A stretch of 64,000 nt of DNA from an uncultured Alphaproteobacteria bacterium (GTDB taxonomy: Bacteria; Pseudomonadota; Alphaproteobacteria; GCA-2731375), in contig CATOSZ010000003.1 in the NCBI GenBank assembly GCA_951812805.1, positions 1,566,557-1,630,556 of the forward strand. The letters are read 5' to 3'. The notes beneath the pieces were generated by a model. That model searched no databases and was not told where the DNA came from. It saw only the letters and a program-made list of their open reading frames with translations. Made by a program: the position numbers and the translations under genes. Positions 35,389-44,353 of this stretch are shown in pieces. Within the stretch, counting starts at the first letter, position 1. Each line of letters starts with the position of its first letter.

Positions 35389-36825
35389 CAGCAATTCTCA
35401 TTTTGGCGATTTGCGTTGATTTTTTCCTATGCAAGGAGCCCGGTTTCTGATTCAAAGTGGCGATGAAGGTGCTCAAAGACCTGATATTGGAGTTGCGCTC
35501 GCTCTGCGGGTCCTTCCCGGACAAGCGGACGGGGAGCAACAGCCGCTATGACATGGCCGACTTCGGGCTTTCGGCCTTCTCGCTGTTCTTCATGCAGAGC
35601 CCCTCGTTCCTGTCCCATCAGCGCACGTTGGCGCGGGCGCACGGGCGCTCGAATTGTGAGAGCTTGTTCTCCATGTCGCGGATCCCGACGGACAACCAGA
35701 TCCGGGCGATGCTGGACCCGGTGGTGCCGGACAGGCTCTATCCGCTCTTCTCGTCCCTGCTGGAACGTCTGGAGGCGGGCGGTGGGCTCGGCCCCTTCCG
35801 ACGCCTGGACGGCCATCTCCTGGTCGCGCTCGACGGCACCGAATATTTCTGCTCGCGGAAGATCTCCTGCCCCAACTGCTCGCAGCGCAAGCGCAACGAC
35901 GGGGCCGTGGAGTATCACCACAACATGGTCACGGCAGCGCTTGTCGCCCCGGGCCACGCCCGGGCGATACCGCTGGCTCCGGAGTTCGTCGTTCCCCAGG
36001 ATGGCGGGGAGAAGCAGGACTGCGAAAGCCGGGCGACGCGGCGCTGGCTGGTCGCGCACGGGCCCGGCCTGGCCCGGCTGAAGCCGATCTATCTCGGCGA
36101 CGATCTCTATTCCCGCCAGCCGATTTGCGAGGCCGTTCAAGCGGTTGGCGGCAACTTCCTGTTCGTCGCCAAGCCAGGCTCGCATCCGACGCTCCACGAA
36201 TGGCTCGACGGCATCGAACTGCCGATCCACGAGGAACGGGTCAAGAAAGGCCGTGGCTTCCAGACCCATCGCTACCGTTGGCTCGCCGACGTGCCGATCC
36301 GCGACGGTAAGGACGCGCTCCGGGTCAACTGGCTCAACATCGAGATCGTCAACAAGGCCGGAAAGGTCACGTACCGCAACAGCTTCGTCACCGACATCGC
36401 TGTCGACCGGAGCAACGTCGCCGAACTCGCCGCCTGCGGGCGGGCCCGTTGGAAGATCGAGAACGAGACCTTCAACGTGCTCAAGAACAACGGCTACAAT
36501 CTCGAGCACAACTTCGGACATGGCAAACAGAACCTCTCGGCCCTGCTCGCCACCATGAACCTCTTCGCCTTCGCCTGCCACGGCGTGTGCGAGATCCTCG
36601 AAGCCGTCTGGGAAAAGGCCCGCGGCGCCCTTGGCTCACGTCGGCGCTTCTTCGAACACTTACGCACCATTACCAGCTACATCGTCTTCCCCTCCTGGGC
36701 GGCCCTCGTGCGGACCCTCATCACTGGGCAGCCACCGCCTGCCAGAGCCAGCCTCTGAACCGAAACCGAACCCCAAGCGAGTATCACCCAGGAGACAGAA
36801 ACAAGAGCCATAATGAGAACTGCTG
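35389..36825 (+). mobile_element. ISNCY-like insertion sequence, complete
   Basis: The element is 1,437 bp. The left end reads CAGCAATTCTCATTTTGGCG and the right end, read inward on the other strand, CAGCAGTTCTCATTATGGCT; they differ at only three of 20 bases. A perfect 9-bp direct repeat, CCGCTCGGC, lies at 35380-35388 and 36826-36834. A single long transposase gene fills it. The element family was assigned from the transposase and is less certain than the boundaries. It sits upstream of the LysR gene. Confidence 0.9.
35463..36758 (+). CDS. DDE transposase of the ISNCY-like element
   Basis: The protein has 431 residues from the ATG at 35463 (a GTG at 35457 is also in frame). It has an N-terminal LRSLCGSFPDKRTGSNSRYDMADFGLSAFSLFFMQSPSFLS region, then LLVALDGTEYFCSRKISCPNC with the first catalytic Asp and a Cys-pair zinc knuckle. 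Next come IYLGDDLYSRQPICEAV (second Asp) and RARWKIENETFNVLKNNGYNLEHNFGHGKQ (catalytic Glu region). This is like IS4/ISNCY-type transposases of about 430 residues. No stop or frameshift is seen, so it may be active. Confidence 0.85.
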   Translation: MKVLKDLILELRSLCGSFPDKRTGSNSRYDMADFGLSAFSLFFMQSPSFLSHQRTLARAHGRSNCESLFSMSRIPTDNQIRAMLDPVVPDRLYPLFSSLLERLEAGGGLGPFRRLDGHLLVALDGTEYFCSRKISCPNCSQRKRNDGAVEYHHNMVTAALVAPGHARAIPLAPEFVVPQDGGEKQDCESRATRRWLVAHGPGLARLKPIYLGDDLYSRQPICEAVQAVGGNFLFVAKPGSHPTLHEWLDGIELPIHEERVKKGRGFQTHRYRWLADVPIRDGKDALRVNWLNIEIVNKAGKVTYRNSFVTDIAVDRSNVAELAACGRARWKIENETFNVLKNNGYNLEHNFGHGKQNLSALLATMNLFAFACHGVCEILEAVWEKARGALGSRRRFFEHLRTITSYIVFPSWAALVRTLITGQPPPARASL

Positions 36826-36999
36826 CCGCTCGGCTCGTCGACATCGCATCCATGCGTTAGATATGCTAAGTCGATGAAGATACCGTCCCGCTTTGACGTT
36901 TGGCGCGACGAGCCTTGCAATACGACGACGCTATCGACCGCCACGGTCGTCGACAAACGAGAAGATCTCGACTGTTGATTTAGAAAATCTAAGGTATGG

Positions 37000-37678
37000 A
37001 TGATGGCGAGATCACTGCCACCCCTGAATGCTCTCAAAGCTTTCGAAGCCGCCGCCCGACATCTCAGCTTCACCAAATCGGCGGCCGAGCTGAATGTCAC
37101 GCCGGCCGCGGTAAGCCATCAGGTCAAGGCACTCGAGGAGCTGCTCGGAGTGCCCCTGTTCCGACGCCTGACCCGGGCGCTCGTCCTGACCGATGCCGGT
37201 CGGGCAGCCCTTCCGACGCTCGGCCAGGGCTTCGACCTGCTGGCCGATGGCGTCGAACAGATGCGCGATCACGCCGAGAGTGGGGTCCTGACCATCAGTG
37301 TCAGTCCGTCGTTCGGCGCGATGTGGCTCGTGCCCCGGCTCGAGCGCTTCCGTGTCCGGCATCCGGAGATCGAGATCCGCATGGACGGCACCGACCGGCT
37401 GATCGACGTGGCGCGCGACGGTGCCGATGTGGCGCTACGCTACGGTCCCGGCGATTATCGGGGCGTACGCGTCGATCGGCTATTCGGGCAGGTCAATACC
37501 CCCGTATGCAGCCCGGCCCTCCTGATCGGCGCGCAGCCTCTGCGCCAACCATGCGATCTGTGCCACCACACCCTGCTTCACATCGATTGGAAGGATGCGG
37601 AGGCGAGCTGGCGTATGTGGCTGATGGCGGCCGGCTTGCACGACATCGATCCGACCCGGGGACCGCGCTTCACCATGG
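37000..37678 (+). pseudogene. LysR-family regulator (GcvA-like), 5' part, split by IS21
   Basis: The ATG at 37000 follows AAGG at 36991. The N-terminal winged helix-turn-helix reads LPPLNALKAFEAAARHLSFTKSAAELNVTPAAVSHQVKALEELLGVPLFRR, which is the GcvA-type LysR DNA-binding domain, followed by the ligand-binding domain up to GPRFTM. The IS21 element then replaces the rest with VSISI and a stop. Joined to 42440-42717 the gene is 957 bp and encodes 318 residues, the normal size. The intact regulator was probably a controller of a nearby catabolic gene. It is now inactive unless the truncated 231-residue form has some function. Confidence 0.93.
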
Positions 37679-37747
37679 TGTCAATCAGCATTTAATTCTG
37701 ACCCCCTATCGGCGTGCAAAATTGACCCCCCCCCTTGCTTCGACGGA

Positions 37748-37854
37748 GGTTGTCCCGGTAGTCCACGGGAGGGCCCCGCGCGGCTTCGTGTAGCGCTTTG
37801 CGTTACGCGGAGCGAAGCCGCGTGGGAGGGGCCTGTGGGCCCACCGGGACAACC
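37748..37854. repeat. 107-bp imperfect palindrome inside IS21
   Basis: Outer arms GGTTGTCCCGGT (37748-37759) and ACCGGGACAACC (37843-37854) are perfectly complementary. Inner arms CGCGGCTTCG (37779-37788) and CGAAGCCGCG (37813-37822) are also perfect, with only partial pairing between. The whole can fold into one long hairpin. It lies between the left IS21 end repeats and the IS256 remnant. It has no coding content, and may be a terminator-like stem or the remnant of a small palindromic mobile element. Confidence 0.6.
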
Positions 37855-37917
37855 GGGCCGGCGGCGGAACGTGGGGATCAGGTGGGGTTCTTGAAGTGGC
37901 AATGAGCTTTTGAAGTA

Positions 37918-38221
37918 GTGTCCAGACTGTTCTGCAAGTTTGTCATGGCTGCCGATGAGGGCCACCGGCATGCCTGGCGCGGAGATTTCGATTGCTCGGA
38001 GCGCCAGGCATGCCGAGCCGCCGTCAGGCGGCTTTCTGGATGCGTTCGCTTTTGCTCTCCTTGAGATGGATCATGTTGAGCTAGCGGTTGGCATCCAGCC
38101 AGTCCTCATGGATTTCGATCGCGAGAGCCCGGACCAGCCGGAGGCAGCTCATCCACCCCATCGGCCCGGACTTGTGCCCCAGCTACGAAACCCCTTTTGC
38201 AGAACAATCTGTACAGGACCC
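37918..38221 (-). mobile_element. Decayed IS256-family remnant
   Basis: The left edge reads GTGTCCAGACTGTTCTGCAA (37918-37937). The right edge, read inward, is GGGTCCTGTACAGATTGTTC (from 38221), giving imperfect inverted ends. Minus-strand frames inside encode RLVRALAIEIHEDWLDANR, an in-frame stop, then LNMIHLKESKSERIQKAA, which resembles the C-terminus of IS256 transposases. Only about 300 bp remain of a roughly 1.3-kb element. The left-edge 20-mer occurs again, exactly, at 56737-56756. Confidence 0.65.
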
Positions 38222-38247
38222 GTTTTGATTTGCCCGCCTTTGCGATG

Positions 38248-38296
38248 AAAGCCCCCAGGCTGATTGGCTCCATATAGCGGATCAGCCTGGGGCTTT
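38248..38296 (-). terminator. Probable transcription terminator after istB
   Basis: The arms AAAGCCCCCAGGCTGAT (38248-38264) and ATCAGCCTGGGGCTTT (38281-38296) pair over about 16 bases with one bulged base and a 16-base loop. The stem is bordered by A and T runs, as in intrinsic terminators. It sits just beyond the istB stop at 38310, in the expected orientation for the minus-strand transcript. Confidence 0.7.
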
Positions 38297-38309
38297 GCTT
38301 ACAGGGCGG

Positions 38310-39041
38310 CTACTTTTGTCGTCGCTGTTTGCTTTGTGCGAAGCGGTAAGACATGTTGCCTGTTTCGATGATTGCGCAGTGATGCGTTACACGATCCAGC
38401 AACGCGGTTGTCATTTTTGCATCTCCGAAGACGGAGACCCATTCCCCGAACTCCAGATTGGTGGTGATGATGACGCTGGTCTTCTCATAGAGTTTGCTGA
38501 TCAGGTGGAACAAGAGCGCACCGCCGGATTTGGGGAATGGGATATAGCCCAGTTCGTCGATGATGACGCAATCCATGGCCGTCAGTTGCCGGATGATCTT
38601 GCCGGCGTTGCCTTCGGCCTGTTCCTTGATCAGCGCATTGATCAGATCGACGGCGTTGAAGAAACGGACCTTCTTTCCCTGATTGATCAACAGCGTCCCC
38701 AGAGCAATGGCGATGTGGGTTTTGCCCGTACCGGTTCCGCCCACCAGAATGAGGTTGTGGGCCTCCTGGGTGAACTGCCCTGAGCAGAAGGGGTCGATTT
38801 GCGCTTGGGTGACGGCGGCTAGGCCGTAATCGAAAGTGGCGAAGTCCTTATGGTGGGGGAACTTCGAGGCCCGCATTTGGTGCTGGATAGAGCGCACCCG
38901 GCGCTCTACAGTCTCGGCGTCGATCAGTTGCTTTATCGCAGTGGTCAGACTTGGCGGCTTGCGCGCGGCCAGCAAAGCTTCGGCGCAAGCCGCCATTCCA
39001 TACAGCCTCAGGGCGATCAGTTGGTCTATCAAAGCTTTCAT
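38310..39041 (-). CDS. istB: IS21 helper ATPase IstB
   Basis: This 243-residue AAA+ protein has the Walker A GGTGTGKT ([20 protein letters not shown]) and Walker [13 protein letters not shown] motifs typical of IstB, preceded by the small N-terminal domain ([24 protein letters not shown]). It selects targets and activates IstA. Its ATG overlaps the istA stop by four bases, the classic IS21 arrangement. It is intact, so it could still act with an IstA supplied from elsewhere. Confidence 0.93.
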   Translation of the reverse strand: MKALIDQLIALRLYGMAACAEALLAARKPPSLTTAIKQLIDAETVERRVRSIQHQMRASKFPHHKDFATFDYGLAAVTQAQIDPFCSGQFTQEAHNLILVGGTGTGKTHIAIALGTLLINQGKKVRFFNAVDLINALIKEQAEGNAGKIIRQLTAMDCVIIDELGYIPFPKSGGALLFHLISKLYEKTSVIITTNLEFGEWVSVFGDAKMTTALLDRVTHHCAIIETGNMSYRFAQSKQRRQK

Positions 39042-39694
39042 GCGACGGCCTCCCCGGCAACGCACAGCGTCTCATAGCGCTTGCAGTCCGCTTCGGGCCG
39101 CAAGGTCAGTTGCGGATAGGCGTGGCTCTCGCCCCATGGCGCGATGACCGGCTCCACCAGTTGGTTGATCAGATTGATGATGGCCGGAAGGCGCAGCGTG
39201 TTCTGCTCCACGGCCAGTTCACAGGCTATCTCGACCACCTCGATCCCGTGATCCTGGGCCAGCAGGAGCAGATCGACAAACTCCCGGTCCCCGCCTTTGC
39301 CGGCCATGTAATGCGCCCTGACCCGGTGCATCGCCTCAGGCAATTGCCAACCCACAAAGGGCGCGCCATCTCTCAGCGCGCCGGGCTTGCGGTCGAGTAG
39401 GGGCAGGTAATGCCAGGGCTCGAAATAGCTGGCGTTGCGGGTAAAGCGGCGCTTGTGCTCGGCAATCACATTCTGCCCTGACACAACCACGATCCGGTCC
39501 GCATAGGCGCGCAGAGAGACAAGCTCCCCGGCGAACCGGGAGGGGACGCTATAGCGATTGGTGGCATATTGGACCAGACAGGTAGAGCGGACACGAGCGG
39601 CCTTCTCAACATAGCCGTCAAAAGCCCGGCCCAGGGGACGCAGTTCGGCGCACTCGTCTGCGAACACGTCCGAGATCTTGCGATCCGATTGTTC
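39038..39694 (-). pseudogene. istA: IstA transposase, C-terminal part (interrupted)
   Basis: From EQSDRKISDVFADECAELRPL to the stop at 39038 this is the C-terminal region of IstA, including VQYATNRYSVPSRFAGELVSLRAYADRIVV (Mu-transposase C domain). It continues the frame at 41466-42316 once the IS66-type element and one 8-bp target duplicate are removed. The fused product would be 499 residues, the usual IstA size. A fusion of this part with upstream IS66 sequence in another frame has no biological meaning. Confidence 0.92.
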
Positions 39695-41465
39695 GTAACA
39701 GGGGCAAAACCCCGGGCGGTCAAGCCATTTCGATGCAGCGTTGTCTGACGAGGATCGGCAGTGGGGGCACGGGTGGGGCGCCGGGGACCTTGAGGCGGTC
39801 GCCGAGATAATCCCAGAAGGAGAGGCCAAGTTTCTGGCAGGTCTTGTAGAGGCCGAGGAATGTGTCTCGGGCCTGCTTGCCGTCCTCGGAGCGTGTGCCG
39901 CCGGAGAATTTTCGCCTTGTGACCATGGCGCGGATGTCGCGTTCCGCGCCGTTGGTGTTGAGCGGGACCTCCGGGCGGTCGAGGACGACGAGCAGTTCGT
40001 CGCGGTTGGCATGCAGGCGAGCCAGGAGCCGGTCGAGGCGGAGGAATCCGGTCTTGGTCGCGAAGAGCGCATCGAAGCGGCATGCCAGGTGGGCCCGCCG
40101 TCCTGGCGCCGGCCTTTCGCGATAGGCTTTGAGATCGGCGTAGAGTTGCCAGAGCCGTGCCTGGATGTGTTCCTTCTCGCGCCGCTGGCTCCGGGAGAAG
40201 GTCATCAGCTTGTGGATCAAGCGCTCCGCATGGACCCAGCAGAGCGCGTGGCGGCCGACGTTGAACTGGCCAGCATCGTCACTCAGGACGACGCAGGCGC
40301 CCGCGGCCGTGCCCCTGAGCAGGCCGTGCGCGGCGATGGCGCCCCACAGCGCCCCCTCGGTGGCGGTCCGCGCGGCCCCGCGCCCGTCCCCGTGCCCGGT
40401 GATGGCGAGCCGCCCCAGGTGGGCCAGCCAGGCATCTTCGTTGGTGAAGCGCCGCGGGCAGCCCTCGGCCAGACGGGCGATCACCGATGCGGCCAGGTCG
40501 CGCTCGGCCATGTAGGCGAAGGCGGCGGCATTGAGCACATAGTCCGCGTGGCCGGCCCGCAGCCGTTCCAGGAAGTTCAAGCGGCTCTTGGAAAACGTCG
40601 TGGCGAACCAAGCGAAGGCGTCGTTGCCGATCCCGCTCGTCACCCCGTTGCGGTTGGCGTGGCGGGCGCCGGTATCGTCGACGCTGATCCAGGGCGCCGT
40701 CTCCAGGCCGGCGCGCAGCACCGCCTCGCCCTCGGCGACGAAGCCGTCATGGCCCTCGTTCAACAACCGCACCACCTGGCGCTTGGAGATCTTGATGCCG
40801 AGGTCGTCCAAGAGCCGCGCCAAGCGCTCCGCGCTGGTCTGGCCGCCATGATAGAGCGCCAGCACGAAACGCCTGAGCGCCGGGCCGAAGTGGCCGCGCG
40901 TCCCCGCCGGCAGCGGCGCCACGATCGTGGCCCCCTCGGGCGTCAGCCAGCGCTCGCGGCGTAACAGGACAGTGTTCGGCCGGCAGAGCAGGTCCTGAAC
41001 CAGATAGTCTTCATAGCCCTTGAAGCGCGAGCCCGCCGGCACGGCGGCCCGGACGATCCGCCTCTCGTCGATGGGAACCCGGCCCTTCTTGGCCCGCCGT
41101 CCCGCCTTCCGCCCCGTCCGGCCCCGGGATACGGCCTGCTTGTCCATGCCGCTCGGCTTGATATCCGGTGGCCCGGAAAGGCCTTTGAGACGGCGGATCT
41201 CTTCGCGCAATGTCGCGTTCTCGGCACGCAGGGCCGCCTGCTCCTCAAGCAGCGTCAGAACCAGCGCCTTCAGGGCGGCGACATCAAGATCGTCGAGATC
41301 CGGAAGCGATTCGGCCATGACGGGATCGAATCACAGACCTCCCGCCGCGAACATCGATATCTGGTCACTTGACGCGGAAGCCTCACAAGATGTGGCCGTT
41401 GAGACTCACCCCTATACCCAGGCCAGATCCCCCCGTCCCCAGGCCCGGCCTTTTGCCCCGGTTAC
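39695..41465 (-). mobile_element. IS66-family (ISBst12-type) element, complete
   Basis: The element is 1,771 bp with ends GTAACAGGGGCAAAA at the left and, inward from the right, GTAACCGGGGCAAAA. An 8-bp direct repeat, GATTGTTC, lies at 39687-39694 and 41466-41473, matching the 8-bp duplication of IS66. It holds one transposase gene and no tnpA/tnpB, as in the single-gene ISBst12 subgroup. It is nested inside istA of the IS21 element, so it arrived later than IS21. Confidence 0.93.
39720..41318 (-). CDS. IS66-family transposase (TnpC-type)
   Basis: This 532-residue protein has an N-terminal coiled coil (LEEQAALRAENATLREEIRRLK). The basic PSGMDKQAVSRGRTGRKAGRRAKKG region and PxGxxFKGYEDYLVQDL block follow. 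Next is the DDE core: WISVDDTGARHANRNG (first Asp), VLSDDAGQFNVGRHALCWVHAERLIHKL (second Asp) and LNTNGAERDIRAMVTRRKFSGGTRSEDG (catalytic Glu). This is the standard IS66/DDE_Tnp_IS66 plan. It appears complete and may be functional. Confidence 0.93.
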   Translation of the reverse strand: MAESLPDLDDLDVAALKALVLTLLEEQAALRAENATLREEIRRLKGLSGPPDIKPSGMDKQAVSRGRTGRKAGRRAKKGRVPIDERRIVRAAVPAGSRFKGYEDYLVQDLLCRPNTVLLRRERWLTPEGATIVAPLPAGTRGHFGPALRRFVLALYHGGQTSAERLARLLDDLGIKISKRQVVRLLNEGHDGFVAEGEAVLRAGLETAPWISVDDTGARHANRNGVTSGIGNDAFAWFATTFSKSRLNFLERLRAGHADYVLNAAAFAYMAERDLAASVIARLAEGCPRRFTNEDAWLAHLGRLAITGHGDGRGAARTATEGALWGAIAAHGLLRGTAAGACVVLSDDAGQFNVGRHALCWVHAERLIHKLMTFSRSQRREKEHIQARLWQLYADLKAYRERPAPGRRAHLACRFDALFATKTGFLRLDRLLARLHANRDELLVVLDRPEVPLNTNGAERDIRAMVTRRKFSGGTRSEDGKQARDTFLGLYKTCQKLGLSFWDYLGDRLKVPGAPPVPPLPILVRQRCIEMA

Positions 41466-42316
41466 GATTGTTCGGGGTGGGCGCGATTCGCCAATTCCTC
41501 GCAGCGCAGACGCAACCAGCCGTTCAGCGCATCCAGATCGTCAAAGGCGGGCTTGGGCGCAAACAGCTGTCCCCGCAGGAACCCAACCTGGTTCTCAATC
41601 TGACCCTTCTCCCACCCCGCCGCGGGTGTGCAAGCAACCGGTTCCATCACATAGTGGTTCATCAACGCCAGAAAGCGCGGATGGAACACACGGTCCTTAG
41701 AGCGCGAAACATAGGTTACCATCGTCTTGGGGTTGTCGATGATCACCCGGCGCGGTACGCCGCCATAGAAAGACATCGCCCGTGCAAAGGCGTCCAGCAC
41801 CATCTCCTGAGATTCGCTGGGATAGGCAACAACAAAGGGCTTGCGGCTATGACATAGGCGGAAGTGGGCAACCTTTACCTTCTGCTCGACACCGCCCAGG
41901 ACAGCGTATTCCGTGCTCCAGTCAAACTGGAGCGCGTCACCTGCCGTAAAGTGCAACGGAATGAACGCATCCCCCGATCCGGCGCCAGAACGCTTCAGGT
42001 CGCGGACAAACCTCTGAACCGTCGAGTAGGATCCGCTATAGCCTTCCGACACAAGCTGCTCATAAAGCTTCTTGGCCGTCCGGCGCTCACGGCGCGGGCG
42101 CCCCAGGTCCTGCTCAAAGAGCGCCCGAAGCCGGCTGGCGAAGCCATCGCTAAGCTTACGCCGGACGGGTGAAACGCGCCGCTGATAGCTCGGTGGATCG
42201 CCGTCCTTCAGATACTTCTTAATCGTGTTCCGCGACAAACCAGTCTGACGAGATACAGATCGGATACTCCGACCCTCCCGTAATATCCAACGTCGGATCT
42301 TCAATACGCTTTCCAT
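41466..42316 (-). pseudogene. istA: IstA transposase, N-terminal part (interrupted)
   Basis: From the ATG at 42316 (AGGTGG seven bases upstream; a GTG at 42343 is also in frame) the protein has the IstA helix-turn-helix RSIRSVSRQTGLSRNTIKKYLKDG and the integrase core: DALQFDWSTEYAVLGGVEQKV (first Asp), RVIIDNPKTMV (second Asp) and GWEKGQIENQVGFLRG (Glu). The frame runs to AHPEQS, then stops inside the IS66 target duplicate. The remainder lies at 39038-39694. Confidence 0.93.
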
Positions 42317-42439
42317 CAATACCACCTGCTCTTTCCTCCGCACTGTTCCGTGCGGATGCTAGCGTTCCAGGTGGGTCAATTCTTACCGCTCATAACCCAC
42401 CAAAGTGGGTCAGTTTTGCATGCCGATTCACAACCATGG

Positions 42440-42717
42440 AAAGCATGGCGGTGCAGGCCGCGCTTGACGGCCACGGCGTGGCGTTGGTCGGCGACATGTT
42501 GGTTGCCGATCACCTCGCCTCCGGCCGTCTCGTGAGACCCTTCGACCATAGCCTCAGTACACCGCTGACATTCTCGTACTATTTGCTGAGCGCGAAGGAC
42601 CGTGCCGAGCAGCCAAAAGTCGCAGCGTTCCGCAACTGGCTGCTCGACGAAGCCCGCGCTTCGCTTCCAGAGGCCCGCCAGGATCATCCACATCCACTCG
42701 CCGCGCCAACCGACTAG
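42440..42717 (+). pseudogene. LysR-family regulator, 3' part, split by IS21
   Basis: After the second ACCATGG copy, the sequence reads (TM)ESMAVQAALDGHGVALVGDMLVADHLASGRLVRPF. It then continues FSYYLLSAKDRAEQPKVAAFRNWLLDEA to the stop at 42717. This is the C-terminal half of a GcvA-type LysR effector domain, and it continues the frame of 37000-37678 exactly. An ATG in this piece could be read as a short ORF, but it is only the tail of the split gene. Confidence 0.93.
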
Positions 42718-42809
42718 GGCTGCGCCAGGCTCAGGCCCGGTTGCCCCTGCGCCGTGGCGGGTTCGAGAAATGCGGGCGCGGATCGCGTGAGACCATCACG
42801 ACCATCTAG

Positions 42810-44353
42810 CAGCCTGTCGGACTTGAGCCGAGTTTCGAGATGAGATTCACTGTCACGGTCTGATTCTCTCCTGCGCGGTGATTTTGTGATGAGCAACTTT
42901 CGACAGGTTGACCGGGAGACCAGCTATCTTCTGCCGCCTTCGGTGGACGAATGGCTGCCTGATCGTCATCTGGCGCGCTTCGTGGTCGATGTGCTGGAGC
43001 AGCTGGATCTCTCTGCGTTCGTGAAGGCCTATCGTGGTTCGGGCTCGGCGGCGCATCACCCGAGCGTCCTGCTGGGCCTGCTGATCTACGGCTACGCGAC
43101 GGGGGTGCATTCCAGCCGGAAGCTGGAGCGGGCGAGCTATGATTCGGTGGCCTTCCGCTTCATCGCGGCAAACGACCACCCCGACCACGACACGATCGCC
43201 ACGTTCCGCCGTCGCTTCCTGCCGCTGATCGAGGGGCTGTTCGTGCAGGTTCTGCTGCTGGCGCGGCAGGCCGGCATGCTGCAACTGGGCACGGTGGCGC
43301 TGGACGGGACGAAGATCCATGCCGACGCGAGCCGGCACAGCGCCCTGTCGTGGCAGCGTGCGGGCGAGATCGAAGCCCGGCTGCGGGCCGAGGTGGCGGA
43401 GTTGATGGCGTTGGCGGAAGCGGCGGACCGGTCCGAGGTTCCCGACGGCATGAGCGTGCCGGAGGAGCTGGCACGGCGCGAGGACCGGCTGGCGGCGATC
43501 GCCGCGGCGAAGGCGGAGATCGAGGCGCGGGCGGCCGAGCGTCATGCGCGGGAGCAGGCGGAGTACGAAGAGAAGCTGGCAGCCCGCGAGGCGAAGGAAA
43601 CGCGGACCGGCCGCAAGCCGGGCGGGCGGCCACCGAAGCCGCCGGAGCCGGGGCCACGGGCGAAGGACCAGGTCAACCTGACGGACCCGGACTCGCGCAT
43701 CATGCCGGTGGCCGGCGGCGGCTTCGAGCAGTGCTACAACGCCCAGGCTGCGGTGGCCGCCGGCAGCCTGCTGGTGGTCAGCGCCGACGTGGTGCAGGCG
43801 GCGAACGACAAGCAGCAGATCGAACCGACGCTCGAAGCACTCGCCGGCCTGCCGGACGGGCTTGGCGAGGTCGAGACCCTGTTGGCGGACAGCGGCTACT
43901 TCAGCCAGGCCAACGTCGAGGCCTGCGGGGAAGCGGAGATCGCGCCGCTGATCGCGCTCGGCCGGGAGCACCACCATCTTTCCTGGCGGGACCGCTTCGC
44001 CGAGGCGCCGCCAGCGCCCGAGGATCCGACGCCGCTCGAGGCGATGTGCCATCGCCTGGCCACACCCGAGGGCCGGGCGCTCTACGCGCTTCGCAAGCAG
44101 ACGCCGGAGCCGGTGTTCGGCATCATCAAATCGGTGATGGGCTTGCGTCAGTTCAGCCTGCGCGGCCTCGACAAGGCGAAGGGGGAATGGACCTTGGCCA
44201 CGCTCTCCTGGAACATCAAGCGGATGTTCGTCCTCAGCCACGCCTGAACGGGCGGGCCAACCCGCGTTCGCAACTTCATGGGGGTAAATCCATGACATCG
44301 ACGCCCGCCAAGCCAATCTTACCAATCCTTGCATGCCCGAGTCCGACAGGCTG
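42810..44353 (+). mobile_element. IS1182-family insertion sequence, copy 1
   Basis: The copy is 1,544 bp with 14-bp terminal inverted repeats CAGCCTGTCGGACT, flanked by CTAG at 42806-42809 and 44354-44357. One transposase gene fills it. The right flanking CTAG supplies the TAG stop codon of the DUF885 gene on the minus strand, so the insertion leaves that protein whole. Confidence 0.92.
42889..44247 (+). CDS. IS1182-family transposase, copy 1
   Basis: The protein has 452 residues from the ATG at 42889 (the GTG at 42886 is also in frame). It has the IS1182 layout: an N-terminal FRQVDRETSYLLPPSVDEWLPDRHLARFVVDVLEQLDLSAF (DUF772 region), then FRFIAANDHPDHDTIATFRRRFLPL and TVALDGTKIHADASRHSALS (first Asp). 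A long Ala/Glu-rich coiled insert follows. The C-terminus has LLADSGYFSQANVEA (second Asp) and VFGIIKSVMGLRQFSLRGLDKAKGEWTLATLSWNIKRM (Glu region). No defects are seen. It appears identical to the copy at 46289-47647. Confidence 0.92.
   Translation: MSNFRQVDRETSYLLPPSVDEWLPDRHLARFVVDVLEQLDLSAFVKAYRGSGSAAHHPSVLLGLLIYGYATGVHSSRKLERASYDSVAFRFIAANDHPDHDTIATFRRRFLPLIEGLFVQVLLLARQAGMLQLGTVALDGTKIHADASRHSALSWQRAGEIEARLRAEVAELMALAEAADRSEVPDGMSVPEELARREDRLAAIAAAKAEIEARAAERHAREQAEYEEKLAAREAKETRTGRKPGGRPPKPPEPGPRAKDQVNLTDPDSRIMPVAGGGFEQCYNAQAAVAAGSLLVVSADVVQAANDKQQIEPTLEALAGLPDGLGEVETLLADSGYFSQANVEACGEAEIAPLIALGREHHHLSWRDRFAEAPPAPEDPTPLEAMCHRLATPEGRALYALRKQTPEPVFGIIKSVMGLRQFSLRGLDKAKGEWTLATLSWNIKRMFVLSHA

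Larger units (their letters stand above)
37679..42432 (-). mobile_element. IS21-family element with nested insertions
   Basis: The ends align as TGTCAATCAGCATTTAATTC at the left and, on the other strand, TGTGAATCGGCATGCAAAAC at the right, with further CTGACCC repeats inside each end, as is usual for IS21. A 7-bp direct repeat, ACCATGG, flanks it at 37672-37678 and 42433-42439. It carries istA and istB on the minus strand. istA is interrupted by an IS66-type element at 39695-41465. The far end beyond istB holds a palindrome and an IS256 remnant. It splits the LysR gene cleanly; the repaired frame is continuous. Confidence 0.93.
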
